Part shown: positions 6,699-14,669 of the stretch, piece by piece
Layout: each line of letters starts with the position of its first letter
Position numbering within the stretch: the stretch's first letter is position 1
Assembly (NCBI GenBank): GCA_029778105.1
Contig: JAKOQZ010000005.1
Coordinates: 1 to 34,545 of the forward strand
Direction: 5' to 3'
DNA from: Pseudomonadota bacterium
GTDB lineage: Bacteria > Pseudomonadota > Alphaproteobacteria > Micropepsales > Micropepsaceae
DNA length: 34,545 nucleotides
The notes under the pieces: model-generated
Database searches by the model: none
Told to the model about the DNA's origin: nothing
The model's input: only the letters and a program-made list of their open reading frames with translations
Translations under genes and position numbers: made by a program

Positions 6699-8768
6699 AT
6701 GTCCCGGTCTTCGCTGCTCATTGCCGCACTCCTCGCGCTCGTCACGCCGGCGATGGCCCAAAGCGTCGTGAAGACCGACAATGTCGAGGCGCGCCTCGTC
6801 GCCGAAACCCCGAACGCGGTCCCCGGCGGCACCACCTCGGTCGCACTCCGCCTCGACATCCGCGAGCACTGGCACACCTATTGGTCCTATGCCGGCGACA
6901 GCGGCGAGGCGACGACGGTCGACTGGACCCTGCCGGCCGGCGTCACCGCCGGACCGCTGCAATTTCCCTATCCGGACCGCATCGAAGTCCCGCCGCTGGT
7001 GAACTTCGGCTACGAGGGCACGGTCCTGCACCTCACCGACATCCAGATCCCGGCCAGCGCCAAACCCGGCGATACGATTCCGATCAAGGCCGACGCCGTC
7101 TGGCTGGTGTGCGCAGACGTCTGCATCCCGGAAGAGGGCGTCCTCACGCTCGATCTGCCCGTCGCGGCTGAGGCCGGAACGTCTGATGCGACGACCGCCG
7201 CCGAATTCGCCGCCGCCCGGGCCGCGATGCCGACGCCCAGCCCCTGGCCCGCCACCGCCTCGGTCGACGGCAAGACGCTGACCCTCCGGCTCGATGCGCC
7301 GCAGCTCGCCGGGGCCGGCCTCGCCAGCGCCGTGCTGTTCCCGCAGTCGGGCGGCTACATCAAGAACGCCGCGCCGCAGAGCGTCGACACCTCCGGCGGC
7401 ACCCTCGCCATCTCCACCGAAACCGGCCGCCGCTTTGCGACCCCGGAAAAGGCGGCTGAGGTCAAATCCTTCCCGGCCGTCATCGTCGCCACCGGGTCCG
7501 ACGGCGTCACGCACGCCTTCACGCTCGACGCCCCCGTCACGGCCGGGCCGGCCGCTCCGGCGCAGGGCGGTGAGGGCGCGCTCTCGGTCCCGGTCGCCAT
7601 CCTCTTCGCCTTTCTCGGCGGCCTCATTCTCAACCTGATGCCCTGCGTCTTCCCGGTGCTTTCGATGAAGGCGCTGGCGCTGGCGAAGAAAGGCGGCGAC
7701 ACGCGCGCGGCCCGCATGGGCGGTCTCGCCTATACCGCCGGCGTGGTCGTCAGCTTCCTCGCCATCGCCGGTCTGCTCATCGCGTTGCGCGCGGGCGGGG
7801 AACAGGTCGCCTGGGGCTTCCAGCTTCAAAGCCCCATCGTCGTCGCCGCTCTGGCGCTGCTCTTCTTCGTCATCGGCCTCAACCTGATGGGCGTGTTCGA
7901 GGTCGGCGGCCGCATCCAGAATATCGGCTCCGGCCTCGGCAAGGGCGACGGCATCACCGCCTCGTTTCTAACCGGCGTTCTTGCGGCGGTCGTCGCCGCG
8001 CCCTGCACCGCGCCCTTCATGGCAGGGGCGGTCGGCGCCGCGATCTCCCAGCCGCCTGCCATTGCGCTGTCGATCTTCGGTGCGCTGGGCCTCGGCATGG
8101 CGGCGCCTTATCTCGCGCTCGCCTTCTCGCCGGCCCTTATCCGGCTGATGCCGAAGCCCGGCACCTGGATGGTGCGGCTGAAACAGGTGCTGGCCTTCCC
8201 GATGTTCGGCTCGGCCGCCTGGCTGCTTTGGGTGCTCGTCATTCAGGCGGGTCCCAATGTGCTGGCGATGGTGCTCGCGGCGTTCATCCTCGCCGCCTTC
8301 GGCCTCTGGCTCTGGGGCCTCGCCCAGCGCGGAGAGGCAGGCCTGAAGACCCGCATCCTCGCCGGTCTCACCGCCGTGCCTGTGCTGGCGGCCGTGGCCA
8401 TGGCTAAGCCCTCCGCCCCCAGCGGCCTTCTGTCCGAGGCCTACACCCCCGCGCGGCTTGAGGAGCTCCTGAAGGAAGGTAAGCCCGTCTTCGTGAACCT
8501 CACCGCAGCCTGGTGCGTCACGTGCCTGGTGAACGAGGAAGTCGCGCTCAGCGGCAAGGATCTCGCCGACACCTTCAAGAAGGGCGGCATCACCTATCTC
8601 AAGGGCGACTGGACCAACCGCGACCCCGACATCACGAAGCTGCTGGAACAGCACGGGCGGGCCGGCGTTCCCCTTTACCTCTTCTATGCGTCCGGCAAGT
8701 CAGAGCCGGTTGTCCTGCCGCAATTGTTGACCGAGGGCATTGTGATTGCCGCCGTCACCGGGTCTTGA
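6699..8768 (+). CDS. DsbD-like thiol:disulfide interchange protein (ScsB type)
   Basis: The 689-residue protein moves reducing power from cytoplasmic thioredoxin across the inner membrane to periplasmic partners. A signal peptide ends at AMA|Q (residue 20). The N-terminal periplasmic domain has the cysteine pair LVCADVC (Cys138, Cys142). About eight membrane helices start near residue 295 and carry the two redox cysteines NLMPC (Cys316) and APC (Cys436). A C-terminal thioredoxin-like domain has AWCVTC (Cys606, Cys609). The three-module order matches DsbD/ScsB. The start at 6699 gives a proper signal peptide; the frame is open further upstream but not conserved-looking. The redoxin gene follows after one base. 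Confidence 0.92.
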   Translation: MSRSSLLIAALLALVTPAMAQSVVKTDNVEARLVAETPNAVPGGTTSVALRLDIREHWHTYWSYAGDSGEATTVDWTLPAGVTAGPLQFPYPDRIEVPPLVNFGYEGTVLHLTDIQIPASAKPGDTIPIKADAVWLVCADVCIPEEGVLTLDLPVAAEAGTSDATTAAEFAAARAAMPTPSPWPATASVDGKTLTLRLDAPQLAGAGLASAVLFPQSGGYIKNAAPQSVDTSGGTLAISTETGRRFATPEKAAEVKSFPAVIVATGSDGVTHAFTLDAPVTAGPAAPAQGGEGALSVPVAILFAFLGGLILNLMPCVFPVLSMKALALAKKGGDTRAARMGGLAYTAGVVVSFLAIAGLLIALRAGGEQVAWGFQLQSPIVVAALALLFFVIGLNLMGVFEVGGRIQNIGSGLGKGDGITASFLTGVLAAVVAAPCTAPFMAGAVGAAISQPPAIALSIFGALGLGMAAPYLALAFSPALIRLMPKPGTWMVRLKQVLAFPMFGSAAWLLWVLVIQAGPNVLAMVLAAFILAAFGLWLWGLAQRGEAGLKTRILAGLTAVPVLAAVAMAKPSAPSGLLSEAYTPARLEELLKEGKPVFVNLTAAWCVTCLVNEEVALSGKDLADTFKKGGITYLKGDWTNRDPDITKLLEQHGRAGVPLYLFYASGKSEPVVLPQLLTEGIVIAAVTGS

Positions 8769-8769
8769 G

Positions 8770-9378
8770 ATGAAGGGAAAGTTTGCCGTGCTGAAGAGCC
8801 TGCTGTTCGCTGTTGTCTTCACTGCCACAGCCGCTGCCTCGCCTGTCGTCGGAGAGGCAGCGCCGGCCTTTTCCGGCAAGAACACCAAGGGCCAAACGGT
8901 CGAACTGTCCAGTTTCGCCGGCAAGACCGTCGTGCTCGAATGGACCAATAACGGTTGCCCGTATGTGAGGAAGCATTACGGATCGGGGAACATGCAGAAG
9001 ACGCAAGAGGCGGCCGCCGCCGATGGCGTCGTCTGGCTCACCATCATCTCGTCGGCCGAAGGCAAGCAGGGTTATGTTACCCCTGCTGAGGCCGATGCCC
9101 TGACGGCGGAGCGCGGCGCGAAGCCCGCCGACGTCATTCTCGACACGGATCAGACGATCGCCCGCGCCTATGAGGCCAGAACGACGCCGCACATGTTCAT
9201 CATCGATCCGGCCGGCACGCTGGTCTATGCCGGCGCCATCGACGACACGCCGACTGCAGACCCCAAAGACCTGGCCACGGCGAAAAACCTCGTTCTCGAG
9301 GCGCTCGACGATCTGAAGAACGGCCGTCCGGTCGCGACGCCCGAGAGCGAGCCCTATGGCTGCTCGGTGAAGTACTAA
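8770..9378 (+). CDS. Periplasmic redoxin (thioredoxin-fold) with a single active-site cysteine
   Basis: The 202-residue protein has an N-terminal signal peptide (residues 1-23, ending AAA|S) and a thioredoxin/AhpC-like domain: APAFSGKNTKGQTVELSSF, then TNNGCPYVRKHY with Cys63, and the cis-proline segment RTTPHMFII. The usual resolving cysteine of CxxC is a valine here (CPYV). The only other cysteine is Cys199 near the C-terminus (PYGCSVKY). It begins one base after the DsbD-like gene stops, so it is probably a periplasmic client of that reductase, for example a peroxiredoxin-like enzyme. Its stop overlaps the stop of the convergent esterase gene. Confidence 0.85.
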   Translation: MKGKFAVLKSLLFAVVFTATAAASPVVGEAAPAFSGKNTKGQTVELSSFAGKTVVLEWTNNGCPYVRKHYGSGNMQKTQEAAAADGVVWLTIISSAEGKQGYVTPAEADALTAERGAKPADVILDTDQTIARAYEARTTPHMFIIDPAGTLVYAGAIDDTPTADPKDLATAKNLVLEALDDLKNGRPVATPESEPYGCSVKY

Positions 9379-10238
9379 CGCAGCAGCGACGTGAAAAAGG
9401 CGTCCGCATCGTCGAGACAGGGCGCCTTCCACCGCAGCGGCCAGGCGAAGCAGGTCACCACCGTCAGATGGCCTGCGCCCGCATACAGCGTCACGCTGGC
9501 CCGTCCGCCGGCCGCATTCATCGCATCGGCGAAATTCCGCGAGTTGTGGTCGCCGACCGTCGTGTCCGCCGTTCCGTGCACCAGCAAGAAGGGCGGGGCG
9601 CCCGCCGCGCCCTCGGCCGCCAGCTTGATCGGCCGCGCCCGTTCGATATCCGGCGCGCCTTGGAAGATGGGCTTCGTCGAGGCCGTGTTCAGCGGGTTGA
9701 AGCTCAGCGGTCCTGCCAGCGCCAGCACGCCCAGCGCATCGGACGGTTTTAACCCGTAAGGCGCGAGCCACACCGGATCGAGGGCGATCATCGCGACATT
9801 ATAGGCACCCGCCGAGTGCCCCATCAGGATCACCCGCGCCGGGTCGCCGCCATGTCCGGCAATGTGGGATTTGACCCAGGCGAACGCCCGCGCGGTGTCC
9901 TCGACGAAATCCGGATAGGCATGGACCGGCGCCAGACGATAGTCCGGCACCACGACCTGATACCCCCGACCCGCCAGCGCCTGCCCCAGGAAGCGGTAAA
10001 GCGCCCGGTTGCCGCTCGTCCATGATCCGCCATAGACGAACATCACCGTCGCCCGGGGCGGCGCGGCTCGCGGCGTGTAAATGTCGAGTTTCTGGCGCTC
10101 ATCGTCGCCGTAGGCGATGCTAGGGGTGACCGAAAAGCCGGTTTCCCAGATGAGGGCACGCTGAAAGAAGGACATCGACCCCGTGCAGGCGGCGAGAAAA
10201 AGTGAGGCGAGAAGGGCCGCGCAAGTGCCAAGGCGCAT
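9375..10238 (-). CDS. Lipoprotein alpha/beta hydrolase (esterase)
   Basis: The 287-residue protein carries a lipoprotein signal, with LAAC placing the lipidated cysteine at residue 18, so it is probably membrane-anchored on the periplasmic side. The alpha/beta-hydrolase parts are YGGSW (residues 69-73, oxyanion hole), nucleophile Ser142 in GHSAGA, Asp225 in HGTADTTV and His257 in GAGHLTVV. VVPDYRLAP is typical of hormone-sensitive-lipase or BD-FAE-like carboxylesterases. Substrates are unknown. It is divergent from the cyclase gene, sharing a 123-base intergenic region that holds the CRP-like site. Its stop overlaps that of the redoxin gene by 4 bases. Confidence 0.88.
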   Translation of the reverse strand: MRLGTCAALLASLFLAACTGSMSFFQRALIWETGFSVTPSIAYGDDERQKLDIYTPRAAPPRATVMFVYGGSWTSGNRALYRFLGQALAGRGYQVVVPDYRLAPVHAYPDFVEDTARAFAWVKSHIAGHGGDPARVILMGHSAGAYNVAMIALDPVWLAPYGLKPSDALGVLALAGPLSFNPLNTASTKPIFQGAPDIERARPIKLAAEGAAGAPPFLLVHGTADTTVGDHNSRNFADAMNAAGGRASVTLYAGAGHLTVVTCFAWPLRWKAPCLDDADAFFTSLLR

Positions 10239-10285
10239 TCACAACGACCCTTCGCGTAACGGATGCCACAAACCCATACGTCTGC

Positions 10286-10307
10286 AAATGTGATCCGGAT
10301 CGCATCT
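10286..10307. promoter_or_regulatory. CRP/FNR-family site (TGTGA-N6-TCGCA)
   Basis: TGTGA (10289-10293), six bases TCCGGA, then TCGCA (10300-10304) match the TGTGA-N6-TCACA consensus at 9 of 10 core positions, with AAA on the left flank. The inner 18 bases form a near-perfect palindrome. It lies between the esterase and the nucleotide cyclase gene, about 55 bases before the latter's GTG start. Binding by a cAMP receptor protein is inference. Confidence 0.55.
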
Positions 10308-10361
10308 AACGCCCGTTGAGCGCCTAGGCTCCGCCTGCTATCGGCAGAAGGAACCCTTTCC

Positions 10362-11990
10362 GTGAGCGCGACGGACGAACGCCGCGATATGAAACGCAAG
10401 CTGACGACGATCTTCTGCGCCGACGTGTCCGGCTATAGCCGCATGATGGGCGCCGACGAGGCGCGCACGCTGGCGACGCTCAAGGAGTATCGCGAGGCTA
10501 TCGAAGGCTTCATCGCGCGCCATCACGGCCGCGTGGTGTCGTGGTCGGGCGACGGCCTTCTCGCCGAATTCGCCAGCGTCGTGGAGGCGGTGCAGTGCGC
10601 CGCCGAGGTCCAGCGCGAGCTGAAGGCCCGCAACGCCTCGCGCGACGAGCACCTGCGGATGACCTTCCGTATCGGCATCAATCTCGGCGACGTCATGGCT
10701 GACGGCGATGACATCTTCGGCGAAGGGGTCAATATCGCCGCTCGGCTTCAGCAGATGGCCGTCCCCGGCGGCATCCTCGTCTCCAGCCCGGTCTACGAGC
10801 AGGTGCGCGGCAAGCTCACCATGGGCTTTGCGGCGCTCGGCAACCAGCATGTGAAGAATATCGCCGGCGAGGTCTCCGTCTATTCCGTCACCATGGAAGG
10901 CGTGACGCCGCATAATTCATCCCCGGCGTCCGCACCGCCGCGCTGGCATGACAGCCCGGAAGACGCGCCGGTGGCAGTTTCGGGCAAACGCGCCAAGCTG
11001 TTCCGCCGCGGGCTTGCCGTACTCGCTGACTACATGCTCGTGCTTTGCGCGGTTCTTGCCGGCGCCCTGGTGCTGAACACGACGATCTCGCCGAATATCG
11101 TTCGAATGGACCTTGATGTGCCGTTCGTCGATTACGGCGATATGGTCGATCGCTCGCCCTGGCGCGAGATTTCAAGCGAGAAGGGCGATGACGCGACCAT
11201 CGTCAAATCCGAGCGAGTCGTCACCTACGACTATCTCGGCTTGTTCACACAGACCTACCGTCAGTCGCGCACTGAGGGGAAGGTCGCGATCGACAAGAAG
11301 CGCCAGTCGACGCCCAACGGTCTGCCTGTCCCACCTGTGCCCGCCGAGCCGGCGCCGCCTGCCGCGCCGGCAGATCCCGTGGCGCCGACCGGGCCGGGAG
11401 AGCTGCCCGGCCTTCCCGAACCGCCGCCACCGCCGCCGCCGCCCAGCCCCTCCGGCACGTCGACCTCCTCTGCGACGGACGCGCGAACTTTCAGTGCTGG
11501 CGGCATTACGGTTGAGGTCAGCCCCAATGGCGTGAAGACCTCGGACGGCAGGGTCATGCCGTCAGACGGCGCACGCGGCGGCGCAAATGACGGCGCCGGC
11601 ACTTCGCTGATCTTCGACAGCAACGAAGAAGATGGGTTCTCCATTTCGTTCAGTCACATCAGCGAGCAGCTGCTGGATCCCGAAACAGGCAAGCCCATCA
11701 CGCGACCGTCGCTCGACGTCATAAGCCTTTTGATGCTCGTCTTCTATTTCGCGGTTATGGAGGCGTGGCGTCGCGGTTCCACGATCGGCAAGAACGCGTT
11801 CGACCTCACGGTCACCCGGGAGGATGGTCGTGGGCTCAGCTTCCCGAACGCGCTGATGCGGAACTTCATCAAGGTTCTGACCAGCTTTGTCCTTCCGATC
11901 GCCGTTCTTGTCGTGCTGTTCTCGCGGCGTCGTCAGGGCATCCACGACCGTCTTGCCGGCACGGTCGTGGTGGAGAACCGGAACCCTTGA
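10362..11990 (+). CDS. Class III adenylate/guanylate cyclase fused to an RDD membrane domain
   Basis: The 542-residue protein starts at GTG 10362 behind AGAAGGA. Residues 11-180 are a class III cyclase domain with the metal-binding aspartates Asp21 (FCADVSGYS) and Asp64 (WSGDGLLAEF) and the transition-state pair Asn124/Arg128 (VNIAAR), so it should be active. Residues 212-540 form an RDD domain: helix 1 at about 219-240, helix 2 at 453-468, helix 3 at 505-522, with RRGLAVLADY at its start. Between helices 1 and 2 lies an insert of about 210 residues containing a proline-rich run (322-363). With a cytoplasmic cyclase this loop would face the periplasm. It may be a signal-sensing cyclase. A CRP-like site lies upstream. 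Confidence 0.88.
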   Translation: MSATDERRDMKRKLTTIFCADVSGYSRMMGADEARTLATLKEYREAIEGFIARHHGRVVSWSGDGLLAEFASVVEAVQCAAEVQRELKARNASRDEHLRMTFRIGINLGDVMADGDDIFGEGVNIAARLQQMAVPGGILVSSPVYEQVRGKLTMGFAALGNQHVKNIAGEVSVYSVTMEGVTPHNSSPASAPPRWHDSPEDAPVAVSGKRAKLFRRGLAVLADYMLVLCAVLAGALVLNTTISPNIVRMDLDVPFVDYGDMVDRSPWREISSEKGDDATIVKSERVVTYDYLGLFTQTYRQSRTEGKVAIDKKRQSTPNGLPVPPVPAEPAPPAAPADPVAPTGPGELPGLPEPPPPPPPPSPSGTSTSSATDARTFSAGGITVEVSPNGVKTSDGRVMPSDGARGGANDGAGTSLIFDSNEEDGFSISFSHISEQLLDPETGKPITRPSLDVISLLMLVFYFAVMEAWRRGSTIGKNAFDLTVTREDGRGLSFPNALMRNFIKVLTSFVLPIAVLVVLFSRRRQGIHDRLAGTVVVENRNP

Positions 11991-11993
11991 GGT

Positions 11994-12869
11994 TTACTGG
12001 GCGGCCGCGTGGCTGTGGGGTCGATAGCTGCGCGTCCCGCGGTGGATCACCCGGTCCTCGGGAACGATCTCGCCTGCCTCATGGGTCGGCCCCGTCGCGA
12101 GGCGGCGATAGAGCGCGGCGAAATCCTTGTAGGTTTCCGCGAACAGCGCATCGAATCCCGGGATGACGAAATAGCTCTCCTGGAAATCGTCGATCCGGTA
12201 TTTCGTCCGCATCACCCGCTCCAGATCGAACGCGATCCGGTTGGGCGAGGCGTGCTCCAGCGCATAGACGCTCTCCGCGCTCGATGACGCGATGCCCGAT
12301 CCGTAGATCCGCAAGCCCTTCGGCGTCTCGATCAGCCCGAACTCCACCGTGTACCAGTACAGCCGCGCCAGATTGTGGAGCGTGCCCTCGCCCTCGGCGC
12401 GCAGGCCGCCCTTGCCATAGGCCTCCATGTAGTCGGCGAACACGGGGTGGGCCAGCATCGGCACATGGCCGAACACGTCGTGAAACACGTCCGGCTCTTC
12501 GATGTAGTCGAGGCTGTCGGCGGCGCGGATGAAATTCCCCGCCGGAAAACGCCGATTGGCGAGATGCTCGAAAAACACATCGTCCGGCACCAGCCCCGGC
12601 ACCGCCACCACCTGCCAGCCGGTCAGCTTCATCAGCACCGCTGACAGCTTCTCGAAATCCGGAATGCCGTCATCCAGCGGCAGCTTGCCGAGGCCCGACA
12701 GGAACTCGTCACAGGCTCGGCCCGGCAGCACATCCATCAAGCGCCGGTACAGCGTCCGCCACACGCCATGCTCGGCGTCGGTAAAGCGCTGCCAGTTCTG
12801 CGGCACGGTCCAATCGCCCCGCATATCCGGGTGCTGACGGCGCATCTCATCGAGATCGAGGCTCGGCAT
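11994..12869 (-). CDS. phhA: Phenylalanine 4-hydroxylase
   Basis: The 291-residue enzyme uses non-haem iron, tetrahydropterin and oxygen to turn phenylalanine into tyrosine. The iron ligands of the 2-His-1-carboxylate triad are His130 and His135 in DVFHDVFGHVPML and Glu176 in YWYTVEFGLI. The length matches bacterial monomeric enzymes, and there is no N-terminal ACT domain. It begins at ATG 12869 with AGGGAAG upstream. It is divergent from an amino-acid dehydrogenase across 259 bases holding a 19-bp palindrome, which suggests common control by amino-acid supply. Only 3 bases separate its end from the end of the cyclase gene. Confidence 0.96.
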   Translation of the reverse strand: MPSLDLDEMRRQHPDMRGDWTVPQNWQRFTDAEHGVWRTLYRRLMDVLPGRACDEFLSGLGKLPLDDGIPDFEKLSAVLMKLTGWQVVAVPGLVPDDVFFEHLANRRFPAGNFIRAADSLDYIEEPDVFHDVFGHVPMLAHPVFADYMEAYGKGGLRAEGEGTLHNLARLYWYTVEFGLIETPKGLRIYGSGIASSSAESVYALEHASPNRIAFDLERVMRTKYRIDDFQESYFVIPGFDALFAETYKDFAALYRRLATGPTHEAGEIVPEDRVIHRGTRSYRPHSHAAAQ

Positions 12870-12998
12870 ATTTCTTCCCTAACGTAAGGCCGATGTCTCT
12901 TGAAGCGCTACTCTGCCAGTCTGCAGGTAAACATCGCGTATGTCTTTGATTCCATGGAAACTCGCGGCATCTGCACCATCGCAGCCGCCTATTCCCCG

Positions 12999-13017
12999 TG
13001 CGAAATAATATTTCGCA
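12999..13017. promoter_or_regulatory. 19-bp palindrome, probable Lrp/AsnC-type operator
   Basis: TGCGAAAT and ATTTCGCA are perfect arms around AAT, giving a 19-bp palindrome with an AT-rich centre. It lies between phhA (start 12869) and the divergent dehydrogenase (start 13129), about 130 bases from one and 112 from the other. The size and base pattern fit Lrp/AsnC-family sites; the regulator is not in the window. Confidence 0.5.
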
Positions 13018-13128
13018 TCGGCCAGGGTGCGGCCCACTCATACGTGGCCGCAACCCTCCAAATCGCACGCTCGTAACGCGCAAGAATCGCTAGAACCCGG
13101 GTGGCTGTGTTGCCTTGAGGAGCAAGCG

Positions 13129-14190
13129 ATGTCCGTTTTCGAAATGCCCGATTATGACGGCCACGAGGAAGTGGCCTTCTTCGCCGACAAGGCGACTGGC
13201 TATCGGGGCCTCATCGCCATTCACGATTCGACCCTCGGCCCGGCCTGCGGCGGCACCCGTATGTGGGCGTATCCCGACAGCGCTGCGGCCCTGACAGACG
13301 CGCTGCGTCTCTCGCGGGGCATGTCCTACAAGAACGCGATGGCCGAACTGCCGCTCGGCGGCGGCAAGTCGGTCATCATCGGCGACGCGCGCACCGCCAA
13401 GACGCCCGCGCTCATGCGCGCCCATGGCCGCGCGGTCGACAGCCTGAACGGCCGCTACATCACCGCGATGGATGTCGGGATGACCGAGGCCGACATGGAG
13501 ACCATCGCCACCGTCACGAAGCACGTCTCGGGCTACAGCCAGCCGGGAAAGACGGGCGGAGATCCTTCGCCGATGACGGCTTGGGGCGTCTTCTGCGGAA
13601 TCAAGGCAGCCGTCGCCTTCGTCCACGGCTCGGATGACATGAAGGGCATGCGCGTCGCCATCCAGGGCGTCGGCAATGTGGGCTACGACACTGCACGCCA
13701 CCTCAAGGAAGCCGGTGCGGAACTGATTGTCGCTGACGTGAACGAGAAGAACATCGCTCGTGCCGTCGAGACGCTGGGTGCAACTGTGGCCGCTCCCGAC
13801 ACGATCCATGCCGAAACGGCTGATGTCTTCGCTCCGTGCGCGCTGGGCGCGATCCTGAACGACGCCACGATCCCGGAGATCAAGGCGAAGATCGTCGCAG
13901 GCGCCGCGAACAATCAGCTCGCGCGGCCGGAAATCCACGGCGCTGCTGTGACGGCGCGCGGCATCCTCTATGCGCCTGACTACGTCATCAACGGCGGCGG
14001 CATCATCCGCGTGTGCGGCCAGATCTACGACTGGTCGGATGCCGACATCCGCGCCAAGACGACCCGCATCGGCGCGACGCTGGGCGAGGTGTTCGCACAG
14101 GCCAAGCGCGAAGGCCGTCCGACGCACGAGGTCGCCGACACGATCGCCCGCGCGCGTATCGAGACCGCGAAGCGCGCAAAGGCGGCCTGA
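13129..14190 (+). CDS. Glu/Leu/Phe/Val dehydrogenase (leucine or phenylalanine dehydrogenase type)
   Basis: The 353-residue enzyme oxidatively deaminates an aliphatic or aromatic amino acid with NAD+. The N-terminal domain has LGPACGGTRMW and the catalytic lysines Lys68 (MSYKNA) and Lys80 (LPLGGGKSV). The C-terminal Rossmann domain shows VAIQGVGNVG, and later GAANNQL and YAPDYVINGGG, both typical of leucine dehydrogenase. The start at 13129 has GAGGAGC upstream. The length is slightly shorter than Bacillus leucine dehydrogenase. Its neighbour phhA hints at phenylalanine/tyrosine or branched-chain catabolism. Substrate preference cannot be read from these motifs. Confidence 0.92.
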   Translation: MSVFEMPDYDGHEEVAFFADKATGYRGLIAIHDSTLGPACGGTRMWAYPDSAAALTDALRLSRGMSYKNAMAELPLGGGKSVIIGDARTAKTPALMRAHGRAVDSLNGRYITAMDVGMTEADMETIATVTKHVSGYSQPGKTGGDPSPMTAWGVFCGIKAAVAFVHGSDDMKGMRVAIQGVGNVGYDTARHLKEAGAELIVADVNEKNIARAVETLGATVAAPDTIHAETADVFAPCALGAILNDATIPEIKAKIVAGAANNQLARPEIHGAAVTARGILYAPDYVINGGGIIRVCGQIYDWSDADIRAKTTRIGATLGEVFAQAKREGRPTHEVADTIARARIETAKRAKAA

Positions 14191-14219
14191 GACCGGAACC
14201 TGGGCCTTCCTCATCGATT

Positions 14220-14238
14220 TAGACTTCGTCCAAGTCTA
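14220..14238. promoter_or_regulatory. Inverted repeat before the VOC gene
   Basis: TAGACTT and AAGTCTA form a perfect 7-bp inverted repeat with a 5-base spacer, ending 2 bases before the GGGAGG Shine-Dalgarno of the gene at 14253. It could be an operator or an RNA hairpin near the ribosome binding site. It lies 30 bases after the dehydrogenase stop. Confidence 0.35.
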
Positions 14239-14252
14239 CGGGAGGGTCTGCC

Positions 14253-14669
14253 ATGGGCTTTCACCTGGGTCGTCTGGTCGATCATATCCATCTGCGTACG
14301 TGCGACCTTGAAGCGGCTCGGCGCTTCTACAAGGCGATCTTCGCTGTCCTGGATGTCGAGGTCTCCGAAACGCCTGACCACCTGTCGGCCGACGAGTTCT
14401 GGCTGGATGCGGGTGACACGCCGAGCAGGGTTCACCTGGCTTTCCAGGCCCGGGACCGCGCGACTGTCGATCGATTTTACGAGGCGGCACTGGCGGCTGG
14501 CGGTCGCGATAACGGCGCCCCGGGCGAGCGACCCTATCATCCGGGTTACTATGGCGCCTTCGTGCTCGATCCGGACGGAAACAATATCGAGGCTGTGAAC
14601 CACGGCCCGGCGGCGCGCTCGGCCGGCTCAGTCATCGTAACGCCCGGAGAGGACGCGCCTCAGAAATAG
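14253..14669 (+). CDS. VOC family (glyoxalase/dioxygenase superfamily) protein
   Basis: The 138-residue protein has the paired beta-alpha-beta-beta-beta modules of the vicinal-oxygen-chelate fold. It starts LVDHIHLRTCDLEAARRFY, where DHIHL supplies a metal-binding histidine, and ends with YYGAFVLDPDGNNIEAVNH, where the Glu of NNIEAVNH is the usual last metal ligand. Many such proteins are lactoylglutathione lyases or antibiotic-resistance relatives; the reaction is unknown here. GGGAGG precedes the start. Its last 10 bases overlap the convergent ExoD-like gene. Confidence 0.88.
   Translation: MGFHLGRLVDHIHLRTCDLEAARRFYKAIFAVLDVEVSETPDHLSADEFWLDAGDTPSRVHLAFQARDRATVDRFYEAALAAGGRDNGAPGERPYHPGYYGAFVLDPDGNNIEAVNHGPAARSAGSVIVTPGEDAPQK

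Noticed and set aside
10316-10344. TTGAGC-N17-TATCGG as a cyclase promoter
   Set aside because: Transcription would start inside the Shine-Dalgarno at 10347-10353, so the message could not be translated from GTG 10362 in the usual way.
11305-11460. GC-rich repetitive stretch in the cyclase gene as a DNA repeat element
   Set aside because: It is the coding sequence of the proline-rich linker and stays in frame with conserved domains on both sides.
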